This document shows positions 45,614-60,600 of a stretch of DNA of 64,000 bases, piece by piece. Source of the stretch: Haliclona indistincta (Eukaryota; Porifera; Demospongiae; Haplosclerida; Chalinidae). Location: contig OZ024788.1 in assembly GCA_964017065.1 (NCBI GenBank), forward strand, positions 206,938-270,937. Direction: 5' to 3'. A program made the translations under genes and the position numbers. The notes beneath the pieces were generated by a model. The model saw nothing but the letters and a program-made list of their open reading frames with translations, did not search any database and was not told the origin of the DNA. Numbering within the stretch: the first letter of the stretch is position 1; each line of letters begins with the position of its first letter.

Positions 45614-48600
45614 GTTCCTTCTCTCTCTATCTAGTTGTTCCCATACTATAGTAATGGATGATCAACTCAATGTGTTACCAATATCATCTCACATGTCCTC
45701 CATTGTTCCTCTTGATCCAGCTGGTGGAAGAAAGGTACGTCCACACTCTGCTAGTGTAATCATAGGAATTAGACTAATGATGTGTTAGGGGCATATAACA
45801 TAACTATGAATTAGTGGTTATAAAGTAGATGTGAATATAATTATATTAATTGATTGCTATTGGATCATGTCCACTAGTTGCTAATCCCGTGTTGTTAGGT
45901 ATTTATTGACCAGTGATATCTAGCGCTATTGTAAATTAACCCTTACTATACCAAGTGCTGTCTGAGCAGTTTATGTTAAAGATTTATGAAAATTGGACTC
46001 AATCATATTTGTAAGGAATTGTCAACGTGTTTAATAATTGGAGGCGTGTCAACATGTTTAATGACTGACAACACAACTACTGTATGCCTCGTGGCTCCAC
46101 CCACTGAGGCATAATAATTTGAGGCGTGTCAACATGTTTCTGAAGAACACATGTACAGCTCTGTTTTATGAAGTACAGTACTTATCACATTGTTTGTTAA
46201 ACAAGTGTTGTGTGGAAGAGCTAAAGAATTATTTTATTGAAAATGAGCACATTTCAGTGAGTTACTGTACAGATGTTAATACCACAGAGAATGCGCATGC
46301 ACTTACTGCAAGTAGGTGTTGTACAAACGATTAATAATTTATTCACTATCACTGATGCTGCATTTAGAGCTGTCTTCTTCCTCTTCATCTGTTATCTGAC
46401 TCTCCTACACATAATTAGTTCAATGAAATTGTCCCATAAATGATCTGCTACTTTCTTACGTACATGCTCAGCAGTCTTCTTCCATTGCTCAGGGCATACT
46501 TGCTTGAATCTCTCATAAGTCAAATCTTTTACAATAGATAACGTAAATTTAGCATTATGTTTCTATTATTATGTTTCTACCTTTACCTTGAGCCCAACAC
46601 AATATTCTATTGGATTAGTTCACAATGATATGGTGGTAGACATTCAACTTCGTGCCAAATTACTTACAATTTCATCTACAGCATACTTTGGCTGAGGGTT
46701 GCTAAGTCGAATGAGAGATACAGTTCCCGCTTAAGAGAACGCTCGGGAAATTGTATACCATGTGCTACCAACCAGTCTTGCATTCCTTGCTATCAGATCT
46801 ACTATTGATACCTTATCTAATTTACGACTATGATAGAAGCATTATCTATTACAATAGGCCATTCCCAATAAGAGCCTAAAGAATTTCATTAGCGTTAATG
46901 ACTGGTAAATTGGCTTCCAGGCTAGCCTGGAGTGCGAGATGATTACGTAATGGGTGGCGTTTATACACAAATTTATATGGCGCTTATGAGAAATATAGCG
47001 ATACTTTTAGCGTCTGTGTAGCGATCTCCGTATACCGCACAACCGCGTGGCCTTGCTTGCCGTCTTCGTCCAAGCATGCTCTGTGGAAGGATAAAGATTC
47101 CAAGAGGATAGGCACCGGCGTTGGCGAGCTACAGACGCTCAAGCAAGGGCTACTTAGCCTGCTACCTCCCGTGACACACAACAAGCCACCAGCGCGGTTG
47201 TGGGATTGTCTTGGCTCTCAAGGGTTCCTCCAAAGTAACTCCCTCAATATCTCCGTCTTCCAGATACACAGCAACTGCATCCTGAGAGCAGCTTGCACTA
47301 GTAGTGGCCACATTCTTCGTCGAAGTAGCCCTTGCTTGTGCGTCTGTAGCTCGCCAACGCTGGTGCCTATCCTCGCGGAATCTTTATCCTTCCACAGAGC
47401 ATGCTTGGACGAAGACGGCAAGCAAGGCCACGCGGTTGTGCGGTATACGGAGATCGCTACACAGACGCTAAAAGTATCGCTATATTTCTCATAAGCGCCA
47501 TATAAATTCGTGTATAAACGCCAGCCATTATGTAATCATCTCGCACTCCAGTGCTGGCCCAGCCCAGGTAGGCAAGAGCTGTACGCCCACGCATACATTC
47601 CACGCATACTTTGCTCTTACTGGGAATGGCCTATTAAGGTATGTCCGGAGTCACGCCCACGCAAATAGTTGAAAGTTTTTAGAAACAAGCATAACTGTGA
47701 TATTCTTAAAGCAGTTCCTTCCATACTCCTCCAACATAGTCTAACACTATTATACTTTGAACGTTTAGTGTAGTACTGTCATGAAGCAAAAGAAACGGAA
47801 ACTGTAGTCGCTATAACGTAAACAATACGATTTGACAGAAACATTATAATTTTAAAACCGAAGAGCCTAGAAAGGTCAACTTTGTCAGCATACTAACTAC
47901 CATGGTAAGCAAACTTTTTACCCGAGCCCGCCTCTCTAGAGGCCAACGTACAGCGTACAGCCACTGTCAAAAAAATTCAGCAACATTTTACAAAGTGGTG
48001 CAGTACCACTTACCTGCTAGCTATGACGGCGGGTTCGGGTAAAAGTTTACTACTATCTTTGGAGTGTCTACAAACAACATTTTCTACCGCCAATGTTGAT
48101 AGAACGCCAAGTTACAGCATCCACTGCCAACTCAGAGGTACTCAACGCTTTTTTCCCGTTTTGCCATTTCTAAGATGGGCACTAAATAGGACTTGCCGCC
48201 AAATACTTGTTGGCATTAATGTTGTGGTTTAACATGCTAAAGCAACCGCAAGTAGCCACAAGCAATCTTCCTTAGCAACGGCAGCTCCACCTCGACAATG
48301 CATCTTAGTATACCGAATGCAATTTACGGACTGTTTTGTCGACGCACGCGATCAATGTTCATACGTGAATATTATTAACACTGGTGAATATCATTAACAC
48401 TTAGTGAATATAATTATAATCCAGCAGCCTTAGCAACAACATCAACAGTTATTTCTCTGTGGTGGTACCTGCTTTTGCTGTGAAAACTTGCATGATAGTT
48501 AATTATACCAAGGTCAATCATAGTACAAAAAATTATTGAAATTGCAAGGGTAAGATTTGACTCCGGACATACCTTAAACTATTAGGCTTAATAGACTAGA

Positions 48601-51600
48601 CTTTTTTTTCAAAATTCCACACATTGGAGGCATTTTAGGGGAAAAGTTGGCAGATAGCATTTTCTGACCCAGTTTTTCATGCTGAATTCAAATATGCTGT
48701 CTGCCAAAGCAGCTGAAACATTGTTTAATAGTTAATTGCAAATTTTTATTTTTTAATGATATTCATTGTAAACAATGTGGCTATAACAAGTAAAAATGAT
48801 TGTCACACAATTCATTTCCATGGTTACATGTGCAGTCTCTTGTGCAATTCAAGTTTGCCTTTTTACACCTGCAACATAAAGTTTTACATTCAGTTTTGCA
48901 CTTGCATGCTTCTTTGCAGCATTCTGGTACTGGTGCAACATAGGCTTTTGTGTTCCTCCTTCCATCTTCCAACCCATGCTTTTGGGATTTGGTATCGTGG
49001 GATAGGCCAAATGAGCTTGCCTCCATACTGCTGCTTGATAATGAGCACGTTGAATGTGAAAGTAAAGAGCATCACTAGTTGGCAGTAGCGATTCTGGCGA
49101 CCGTGTCTTGTTAAAAAGTATCAATCTTGCTTCATTGGTATTTCTCACACTAGTAAGGTTGTAAAGTTTGCAGATAAACTGCTCAGTATTCTGTATTGTC
49201 TCAGCTGTCAATTCACCTTTTCCTAAGTTTTCCAAAAGACGATGATGTGTCTGAAAAGTCTTCCAAGCAGACTTCTTACTATGGCCAGCAATGTATGATG
49301 TAGTGTCACAGCCAGTCAATGCATGGAATGCTGGAATAGACTCTTTTGTATCTGAATTGTAAGCCATAATTTTATCACTAACTATTTCATGGATGGGAAT
49401 ATATTGCCTCTTCTTAGCTGTCCTTGTTTTGAATCAAAGCTGGGTCTTTCTATGGAAGTGATCTAAGAGCAAAGCAATGACATACACTGCACCACTATTT
49501 TGTCTGTGTGGTTTTTAGAACTATTCTGGTGTCTGCCTGTTCATGTCGTGCTTCAAGTGGTTCTGTGTCTATATCTGAGTGAGATGATTCAACCGTTACA
49601 TGTCCATCAAGTCTTTCTGCTGTGGACATGAAGAATGCCACTCTCATCATTGATGGCCAGGCACTTATACTAGCTTTTGGCAAGCCAACAGGACTTGTAA
49701 CATTTGGAGATTTTGTTAATGCATTTGTACAGTCAGAAACCACTTGAAGCACGACATGAAATTCACTGCTGAAATTCACTGAAATTCACTGATATTCACT
49801 GCTGGCTCTCCTCTAGATCACTTAACATCAACTTACAAAAATCAAAATTCATGATTTTTTCACTTCGTCCACAGTCATTTTTTGACTCACTACCCCCTGT
49901 GCAAATCAGCAATATCCCTCTTGACAGAGTCTACTCCTACAAATACCTTGGGCTAACCTTTCAGCCCAATTTGTCATGGTCTTCTCACATTCATAATATA
50001 AGAATGAAAGCAAGGAAACGCCTTGGGCTAATCTACAGGCATTTTTACCACCACTGCCCCTCATCTACTCTACTTACTCTGTACAAAATGTTGGTTCGCC
50101 CAATCTTGGAGTACGGTGCTGCTATTTCGGATCCACCTTCACTAACTGCAATCTCATCTATTGAATCTGTTCAACATTTTGCTTTAAAAATGGCATCTAA
50201 ATCGTGGGCTTCCAGCTACCCATCTCTTCTTTCCCAATTTGCTATAAAGCCTCTTGAACAGAGAAGAAAAATTTGCAAAGCTTCCTCTCTGTTCAAACTC
50301 AAATTTGGTTTTTCCCATTCAATCAATTGTCCTCTCATATCACCTTCCCCGCCTCTGCATTTCTCCCGCAATTATAATAGACATGATTTTGCCCCCATCT
50401 TCTGCAAATCAGCTACTTATATGAATTCTTTTTACCCCACCTCTATCAAGCTCTGGAACTCTCTTCCCTCTTGTATCAAATCTACTGATTCTTTTTCTCT
50501 ATTTAAGTCCAGACTATTTACTATCTTTTAGATCACTAACACCTTCATTCATTAGCATTATTGCTATTTCACATTTCTTCTGAAATGAAAAAAAAAAAAA
50601 AAAAATGAAGATACAGACACCAGAATAGTTCTAAAAACCACACAGACAAAATAGTGGTGCAGTGTATGTCATTGCTTTGCTCTTAGGTCACTTCCATAGA
50701 ATGACTAAACAGGGACAGCTAAGAATAGGCAATATGTTCCCATCCATGAAATAGTTAGTCATAAAATTATGGCTTACAATTCAGATACAAAAGAGTCTAT
50801 TCCAGCATGCCATGGCTGTGACACTATACATCATACATTGCTGGCCATAGTAAGAAGTCTGCTTGGAAGACTTTTCAGACACATCATCGTCTTTTGGAAA
50901 ACTTAGGAAAAGGTGAATTGACAGCTGAGACAATACAGAATACTGAGCAGTTTATCTGCAAACTTTACAACCTTACCAGTGTGAGAAATACCAATGAAGC
51001 AAGATTGATACTTTTTAACAAGATGTGGTCGCCAGAATCGCTACCGCCGACTAGTGATGCTCTTTACTTTCACATTCAACGTGCTCATTATCAAGCAGCA
51101 GTATGGAGGCAAGCTCATTTGGCCTATCCCACGATACCAAATCCCGAAAGCATGGGTTGGAAGATGGAAGAAGGAAGAAGGAACACAAAAGCCTATGTTG
51201 CACCAGCACCAGAATGCTGCAAAGAAGCATGCAAGTGCAAAACTGAATGTAAAACTTTATGTTGCAGGTGTAAAAAGGCAAACTTGAATTGCACAAGAGA
51301 CTGCACATGTAACCATGGAAATGAATTGTGTGACAATCATTTTTACTTGTTATAGCCACATTGTTACAATGAATATCATTAAAAAATAAAAAATTGCAAT
51401 TAACTATTAAACAATGTTTCAGCTGCTTTGGCAGACTGCATATTTGAATTCAGCATGAAAAACTGGGTCAGAAAATGCTATCTGCCAACTTTTCCCCTAA
51501 AATGCCTTCAATGTTTTTATAATTGTAAAAAAATTGACCTGTCTATTAAGATTAGGAATTAATGTATCTCTAAACCACTCTTCAGATCTTCTGCATCCAT

Positions 51601-54600
51601 TTCATCATGATAATCACCTGTCAACTTCTTACTTGAAAAACTGACTCTGCATGCTCTTTCAATCCATCCATCTACTCCTCCTGCTTGTAATATAAATATA
51701 ATTATCCTGTTATCTTCACCTAATGGTTTATGCATTCCTCCTTTCGTTCCTCCTGCTTGTTCAACCCAACCCTTTGTGGTCCCATCATGTGAATTAGCCC
51801 ATGTCTCATCCAAGTATACCACAGGCTGCTTTTCTCTACGACTACGTCTCATTCTTCATAAGAACCTATGCCGTTGCACGTCAATCCTCTGCTGCTTGTA
51901 CATGTATCATTGATTGCTTTGTATCGAAACCTGTAAAAAGCCATTTCTCCTCCATAACCTATTTAATGTGAGATATTCCTTCTTGTCATAAAACTGTGTA
52001 CTGTACACCGAATTGTATATACGCCAAAGCTATCAACATCTATGCTATCTCTACTAACTTTGTAGCGCTTCTTGGGAGAGCACTGTCTTCCAACAATCTC
52101 TTCTCTATAAAATTATACGCTACGTCTGGATAGGCCAGTTGCTTGAGCCGTTTCATCACATAACTTTGGTGGTGTCTTTTGTTTTCTTACTCTGGCTAGC
52201 GAAGAACTGGTATATCTACCCATAGCAGGCTCAGGCAAAGTGGACTTTGGCGCGAACAATAAGGTACTTAGCACTAGCCAGAAGCGCATAATGAGAGTGA
52301 GTGCGGTAAGAAGGCAGGAGCGGGACACTCCCATGCACTTGATGGCCTTGGCCACATTACATAATGAACAGATTTCGCAAAACCCTCGGCGTGTTGCACA
52401 TTGTAGAGTTAGCTCCTTGGTTATGGTTTGCAGAAGGAGCTTTGCAGCTAAAGCCAGCCTGCTTGCTATTTAAACTGCACTGCTATCCAGAAGACAGCGA
52501 AGTGCTGACCGCAAGGACAAGGTGTGACAAGTGGGCGTGACCGTGAACATTGTAGGTAGCCATTTCTCTTGGGTTTGATAGGATTTTTCTTGAGATGTCT
52601 ACGCACCCCCAGAGCTTTCCTGAAGTTTAGATGGAATCTACAAGTACCTAGGTAGTCAACTGTGGGCGCTTTTGCCGTCAGAGAGGTCCAAGATGGCTGT
52701 CAAGGTGAGCCAGCCATACATAACTCGAGAACGAAAGCACTTTTAGCAAAATCCACGAGTCACATTGCAAGCCATTGTCGAGCTAAGCCTGTTCATACCT
52801 TTATCGAGTTTCAGAAGTGAGCGATGGTCTCTGCAGCTCGATGGACAGAACAAACGAAAAACCCTCGGCGTGTCATGCACATTGTAGTCAGAAGACGGCA
52901 AAGTGCTGACCACTGCCAAGGGCGGGACCATGAACACGTGAGTAGGTAGCCATTGCTGTAGTGTAGGCTCTTTCCTGAAATGTCCACGCACCCTCAGAGC
53001 TGTTCTGCAGTTTGGATGGAATCTACAAGTACATAGGTAGTCAACTATGGGCGCTTTTGTAGTCAGAGAGGTCCAAGAGATTTACACCCGTTTCGTCGAC
53101 TCCCGATTGGTCGACTAATTAATATTCATATTCACGTTATTACCTGCGCGCGTGCCCGGAGCAGCGCTACGATTGAGTTCGAACGGCATTATGTAACAAC
53201 TAAATCCTAAACCCTAAACCCTAGAAACCTTCTCCTAACTGTGCAAAGTCGGGAGGGTGTCCTAAACCGGGCCTTCGGCCCTTGGTAAGCCTAAGGATCG
53301 TCGAGAGGATGTCCTAAAGCGGGCCTTCTGCCCTTGCTAAAGATTGTCTAGAGTGTTGTGAATGGACAAAAAACTTAAGTTTTTGGAGAGAAGAAACTTA
53401 AGTCCGTCTGTTCTTTACAATTCATACGAATTGTAAAGAACAGACGGACGTCACTTGAACAGTTTCCGTGGCCCACAGATCTACAAAAAGGGCTAGGCAG
53501 TGCTTTCACAGAACACGCCATGTTCCAAATTCGCCTTAGTGGCCGCATAGCGACCGTACAGTGGGCGTAACCCAATAATTGACTAGTCGACCAATCGAGA
53601 GTCGACGAATCGGGAGTCGACGAAACGGGGACAAGCCGTCCAAGATGGCCGTCAAGGTGAGTCAGCCATAACTCGAGAATGAAAGCACTTTAGCAAAATC
53701 CACGAGTCAAATTGCGAGCTATTGCGGTGCTCATCATGTCATAACCTTACCAGCGCGTAAAAGTGATCGCTGATTTCTGCAACTCGATGGACAGCGAATG
53801 ACAAACCAAGTACCGTAACCCTCGTGCATGCACCAAGGATTAACCCTTTAATTGCTGAATTATTTCGTCCAAATTTTGACCTGGTCTAAACTGGTACTTT
53901 GTCTTTCAATTTTCTCCACCATCCCGTGCGCTAGCTGTTCCAAACTAGCACCCTCTTCTCCTGGTATATAAAATTTTACGACCATGTGCTAAACTCCAAG
54001 TTGGCCACTCCCACTTCGGAACTGAAGCCACTTAAGTGTTGCGGCCTCGTCATTTTTCAGCTGATTTTGGTCTTCGTCTAGCCATGGTGAATGATACAAA
54101 AACCTGGTGGTGTCCAGGTGAGCAAACAGGACAGTTTAGACCATGATCAATGCAAAGTGTGCGTTTCCGGGCATCCTGAAGCCACAAAAATGCAAAAAAT
54201 CTCGGCACAAAGCGCTTTTCGGTTTTGCCCTAAGAAATACAAGCCTATGTCAATCTTCGGTTACAGTAATGTTTTAGTTGAATAGGCGCGAGAAACAATT
54301 TTGGTTTTTTTTAGGAAAATTCCCATTCTGCACTTTGGCTTAATTTGAGATTTCTGAGGCACTCTACACACTATTTATGATGTCCAATGTAGGTGGTACT
54401 AATTATGACGCCTAAAGGCGTCATTAGGGGTTAAAGGGTTAATGATGGCCGTGTTTCTAAAGATAGACTTGTGACGGCCGACGGTACGCGTACGTACAGT
54501 TTCGTATTGGATGGAACTGGCCTTCTAGAAGGTAAGAAGCAGCTTCCACTATCCCAGGGCAATCATGCTTGTCTGCTAGCTTGAGTAGATACTGTTAAAG

Positions 54601-57600
54601 CAAGAAAAGAGTCGAATCTGTGATGGTGGGCCGTCATGCTGTTTCTCTACAGCTGGTATACTATATAGCACGTGGAGATTGTCTCCGCTTCAACGTGGGT
54701 GGTAGAAAGCTTCAACGAGCTGTTGCTTACTTCAAGGAGCCTCTAACTGCCAAGTTCCATCTAATACGAAACTGTATGTACGCATAAACAAATGTGCGTG
54801 GGAGTGTCCCTCTCCTGCCTTCTTACCTCACTCACTCTCATTATGAGCTCCTGCACTAGCTCACATGAAACCACAGCATTGTAATTAGTATGCATTCCAA
54901 TGCTATTGACAGCTGGTCCCAGTGGTTACTAACATAACAATGAGTATGTAATTGTTATCAGTGACAAAAGCCAGCCCAGAGGCCCCTGACAGGCTTAGCA
55001 GATGTGCCTCAAGACCTGACCAGTTTAGTTACTGATGCTAGGAAGTGAGCTGTATCATGGCTACACAATATAGCTTTATCACTGAGCCTCCTAAGAGTCG
55101 ATTCTGTCCTATTTGCTTTGAGCTACTTACAGAGCCATACCAGATGGTGAAGTGTGGCCATCATGTCTGCCAGCAGTGCCACACAAAGCTCATCACTAGT
55201 GGCAACAAGAAGTGCCCAGTGTGTCGTGAACCCAATGCCCTCTCCAATGCTCATCTTGACAAGTTCCTCCAGCGTGAGATCAATGACCTCAAGGTTCGCT
55301 GCCAGCACCACAGGGAAGGCTGTAAGTGGACAGGAGAGGTGAGGGACCTCCAGAGCCATCTTGATCCTGACAAGAGGAAGTGTGACTACATCCTTCTGCC
55401 TTGCTCCTTTGGTTGTGGTGAGAGAATACGGAGTGGCGCCATGAGAGAACACTTGAAGAGATACTGTACTAAGCGTCAGATGAGCTGCCAATACTGCTCC
55501 TACTGTAGTTCATATGATATCGTCACAGCAAAGCATCTCCCGATCTGCCTTCAGGTTCCCGTGACCTGTCCTAACAACTGCAAGAAGGAGGAACTCAAGA
55601 GAGAGCAACTTCAAGCACATATCGATGAGTGTCCTCTACAAGTAATCTCTTGTCCCTTTACCAGTGCCGGCTGCACTGTGAAGCTGCCTCGAAATGAGAT
55701 GGAGAAGCATGAAGAATCTGCCATGCGCCAGCACCTTCGACTACTGATGAAGCTACATCTCAATCAGGAGACCTCTACTCCTCCTGCAGCTACAACATCA
55801 CCATCATTCCTCTATAACCAAGCACCAATGGAGTTCATCGTCAGTGATTACCATGAGAAGAAAGAAGCTAATGAAGAGTGGTACAGTTCACCATTTTATA
55901 CCCACAACAGAGGCTACAAGTTCCGTCTCATGGTGTACCCCAATGGTTATGGTAAAGGCAGAGGTTCTCACCTTTCAGTATATGCTCAACTAATGAGAGG
56001 AGAATATGATAATGAGTTAGAATGGCCATTTGAAGGAGACATCAGAGTAGAGCTACCGAACTGGAGAGAAGACAAGAATCACCACTCCTATGTGATTCCC
56101 TTCAACAGATACAGCGATCCTGATGGCAGATACTCTTCTCGTGTCACTGATCAAGAGACTGCACTTGGTTATGGGTTTTATCAATTCATATCTCTCACTG
56201 ACCTGGTGTCCACCACTAACACAGAATACTTGCGTGACCACTACCTCAAACTAAGAGTTAGTGCTATAGTCTACTCCACACCTCTCCTCCACCTGACCCC
56301 AGCATGGCAGGACCCCCTCATCAGCACCCAGTCTGGGGCTCAGTTCACCATATCAGAGTATTCCAAACGCAAGCAGTTCAACAATGAATACTTCAGTCCA
56401 CCATTCACCACCAGCCCACAGGGTTATGCATTATGCCTCAAGGTGTTCGCTAATGGTAATGGTGATTGCAAGGGCAGCCACTTGTCGATCTTTGCTTACA
56501 TCATGAAAGGTCAGCACGATGACCGCCTCCAGTGGCCTTTCACTGGTACCATCATCATTGAGCTCCTCAACTGGCTGGAGGACAAGGAACACCACAAGAT
56601 AACACTCACAATTGATACGAGCAATGACTTTGTTAGAGTTACTGAAGGAAAGTATGGAAAGAATCGTGGTTATCACCAGTTCATCTCTCATTCCTCTCTC
56701 ACCTCATCCACTACTAACACACAATATCTTTACCAGGACTGTATTCGTGTGAGAGTACAAGTCATAGCCAACAACTAACTACCATATATAGTATTGACTC
56801 ACTAGTGACTTTGTAGCTGTTCTGATCTTATATCAAAGACTGATTAGTAGTACGATGATTGCAAAATTAATAATTAATAATGTTGTTTTGTATATCTACA
56901 AAGCATGTTCAGTTGTTGCGATTGCAGTACTCTCTCTCTCTCTCTCTCTCACACGTACAGGATCAAGGTGACCCACCTGATCTAGTCTCTCTGAAGGAGT
57001 CTCTTCATCATACCCAACCAGTTGGTAGTATTGTTAGCTGTGCACGTACTCTGGATCAAGCCAAGGCAGTACTGGTGTTCATAGACGCTATATCAGAGAA
57101 GACACTAAGGAGCACAGTGACACTGACAGCTGCTAGAGGGAGAGGGAAATCAGCCGCACTAGGATTAGGGATAGCAGCTGCTGTGACATTTGGGTGAGTA
57201 GGGAGGGTGGGAGGGAGATATGGTGTATGATATGAGAGGAAGTATTGAGTGAGTTGTGATATGTGAAGGTATGAGTCTCTCTCTCTCCAGATATGCTAAT
57301 ATCTTTGTAACGTCTCCATCACCTGAGAATCTTCATACATTGTTCCAGTTCATAGTGAAGGGATTTGATGCTGTGGGATATAGTGAACATGATGATTATG
57401 AGTTAGTCCAGTCCACTAATCCACAATATGGTAAAGCTGTCATTAGGATCAATATCTTTCATGAACACAGACAAACTATTCAGGTCAGTATTACTAATAC
57501 TATCTGTAGTGAGGGACCATAATTATCATACATTTTTGAGCTTTTGCACAAGTAGTTTTGTTTACAATTCTCTTCTCCCTCCCTCCTCTCTCCCCCTCTC

Positions 57601-57616
57601 CTTCTCTCTCTCTCCC

Positions 57617-57659
<43 letters not shown>

Positions 57660-60600
57660 CCTCTCTCTCTCTCTCCCTCTCTCCCCCCTCTCTCTCTCCC
57701 TCCCTCCCTCCTCTCTCTCTATCTCTCCCTCCCTCCTCTTTCCCTCCCTCTCTCCCTCCCTCCTCTTTCCCTCCCTCTTTCCCTCCCTCCCTCCTCTTTC
57801 CCTCCCTCCCTCCCTCCCTCCCTCCCTCCCTCCCTCCCTCCTCTCTCCCTCCCTCCCTCCCCTCTCTGTCCAGTATATCCATCCTAGTGATAGTCATAAA
57901 CTAGGTCAAGCTGAGCTAGTATGTATTGATGAAGCGGCCGCCATTCCTCTCCCTCTGGTTAAGGATCTCCTGGGACTATACCTTGTGTTCCTCTCATCTA
58001 CCATCAATGGCTATGAGGGAACTGGACGATCACTGTCTCTCAAACTATTCCAACAGCTCAGACAATCATCAACCACAACATCTACTGGTTAGTACAGTGA
58101 TACTAGTAACAATTGTCTGCTTTCACTGACTTTGTGAAATTTATAGTCAATAAAATTTTTTGAACCTAATTTTTCTTATGTCTATACTTCTCTTGCTATA
58201 GGTCGTATGTTAAAGGAAGCTACATTATCAGAGCCGATACGATATGCTGCTGGTGACCCAGTGGAACAATGGCTGCATGATCTACTGTGCCTGGACTCCA
58301 CCTCATTACCACGGATAATGACAGGGTGTCCCCCTCCAGCCGACTGTGAGCTGTATCCTACCAACACAGCAATATAGATGACAGAAGTATTATCAAAGTA
58401 GCAGTCTCCAATAGCTACAATAATTTGACTATTTTCTATGTTCCAAACAGCTTGTGTTATTGTCCTAAGCCCCTCCCTCTCTCATTAGTTATGTGGTCAA
58501 CAGGGACACCCTCTTCTCTTATCATAAAGCATCAGAGCAGTTCCTCCAGACCATAATGGCTCTGTTCGTCTCCTCTCACTACAAGAACTCGCCTAATGAT
58601 CTCCAGCTGTTGTCTGATGCCCCCGCCCACCTGGTGTTCGTGCTCCTCCCACCCGTCACTCTAGAGCAGTCCACACTACCTGATGTGCTGTGTGTCCTAC
58701 AGGTCTGTCTCGAGGGAGAGATATCACGAGACAGCGTCATGAAGAGCCTAGCCAGAGGGAAGAGGGCATCGGGTGACCTTATACCATGGACAATATCACA
58801 ACAGGTGAGCTAGCTACTGTAATGATAGAGTGTCACCTTCATGCACTAATGTGTTCAGTCTCTGATCATCCTCCATCATGTGAATAAAGACAACAGTGAC
58901 TACAGAGACTGAACATATTAGTGCATGAAGATGACACTTTCACTTCAGCATTACAATAATCTCCTGTTTGCCGTTTGTCACTGTTTCTTCAGTTTGTAGA
59001 TCACGGCTTTGCGTCTCTGTCTGGAGCAAGAATAGTACGTATAGCTACACATCCTGACCTCCAGGGAGTGAGTTACTTAGATCATCCAATCCCTTTACGC
59101 TCTCTCTCCCTCCCTCTCTGTCTCTCCCTCCCTCTCTCTCTATCAGATGGGTTATGGTTCTCAGGCTCTCAAGCTATTATACAGCTATTACCATGGTGAT
59201 ATGGTGTGTGAGGACACACCCACTGACACCAGTATCACCAGCACTGATCAACAACAAGTGAGACCACATATTTCACTAAAAATTATATACCTGATCGAAA
59301 CAATCATGAAATGCGATGCAAGAAGCATGTATATGTCACTGTGTATAGCACATGTAAAGACTGCTGTTGGGAAAAATGGGATATTGAGATTTTTCACTAG
59401 TTTGATAACATTTGATATTAGCACATAATGGATGCCTGTGCTGTCATTGTCTTCTCTCTAGTCCTTGTCAGATGGGTTACTGGATGAGTCCATTGCTCCT
59501 CGCACTAGACTACCTCCTCTACTAACCAGACTATCAGAGCGCCCACCAGAGACGCTACAGTATCTTGGAGTATCATACGGACTCTCCCACCAGCTACACA
59601 GGTCAGATATAGCTACATACAGCAGCGTACACTATAGGACAGGTTTGATTTAATCTATCATATCACTAGGTTCTGGAAGAGAGCTGGTTATCTACCAGTG
59701 TACCTCAGGCAGACAGCGGTGAGTCAGTGTGGTATGATGGTGTGTTACTGATCATGGTACTATAGAATGAGCTGACTGGAGAGCACTCATGTATCATGAT
59801 ACAGTCACTAGACACACCCACTAGTGACTCATCATGGTTGCTAGGTTACAATCAAGGTTAGACACACCCACGGCCGGTCCAGTACCTATACCCGATCTCT
59901 TCATCACTCTCTCTCACTGTAGACTTCAGGCTGAGATTCTTATCATTGCTGTCCTATCAGTTCAGGTCCTTCTCTGCTAGGCTAGCACTAGCCATGGTAC
60001 ACAACAAGACCACGCCCACAACCAGTGAGTTAGACCACACCCACTAGTACCACACCCTCTTTGTGTATAGGTGCACTAACAGTGGATCAGTTGAGTGGAG
60101 TGCTCAGTAAATATGACCTAAAGAGACTGGAGCTGTACTCACGTAATGGAGCCGACCACCACCTCATCACTGATCTACTGCCAGCATGTGTGTGTGTGTG
60201 TGTGTGTGTGTGTCTGTGTCTGTGTCTGTGTGTCTGTGTGTGTGTGTGTGTGTGTCTGTTTGTGTGTGATCCTCTCTCATCCTTACAGTGGCTCGACTGT
60301 ATTTCACTGGTAAGACCTCATTCAATCTCTCAGCAGTGCAGTCGGTATGTGATTTATCATATGGTGTGTGATATGGTACGTATCATCTTGCACACACACA
60401 CACTCACACACATACACTCACGCACATACACACACGCACATACACACACACTCACACACACACACTAGGTTGTACTGATAGGAATGGGTCTACAACACAA
60501 GACAGTGGATCAACTAGAGGTACGAGAGAGAATCACACACACACACAATGATGATGAAAAAGCAGAATCAGCCATATATAGTTTCAAATAGCGTCAGCAA

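Larger units (their letters stand above)
48592..51545. mobile_element. 2.95-kb TTAA-flanked element built of two inverted ~0.94-kb arms
   Basis: Bounded by TTAA at 48588-48591 and 51546-51549, with short ends TAGAC... / ...GTCTA. The arms 48592-49538 and 50609-51545 are inverted copies of the end of a FEN1-like/CXC gene. The 1.07-kb middle holds the next upstream part of that gene and a non-LTR fragment. Confidence 0.75.
52288..54854. mobile_element. Fold-back element upstream of TRAF gene c, split by later insertions
   Basis: The left arm start (AGCGCATAATGAGAGTGAGT...) is at 52288-52345. The rest (ATGGCCGTGTTTCTAAAGAT... to ...CTCATTATGAGCTCCTG) is at 54443-54854. Between them lie the CCCTCGGCG repeat, an 8-bp-duplication element and a TTAA element. 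Confidence 0.65.

Noticed and set aside
53205..53235. Telomere repeat
   Set aside because: Only two CCCTAAA motifs inside a transposable element.
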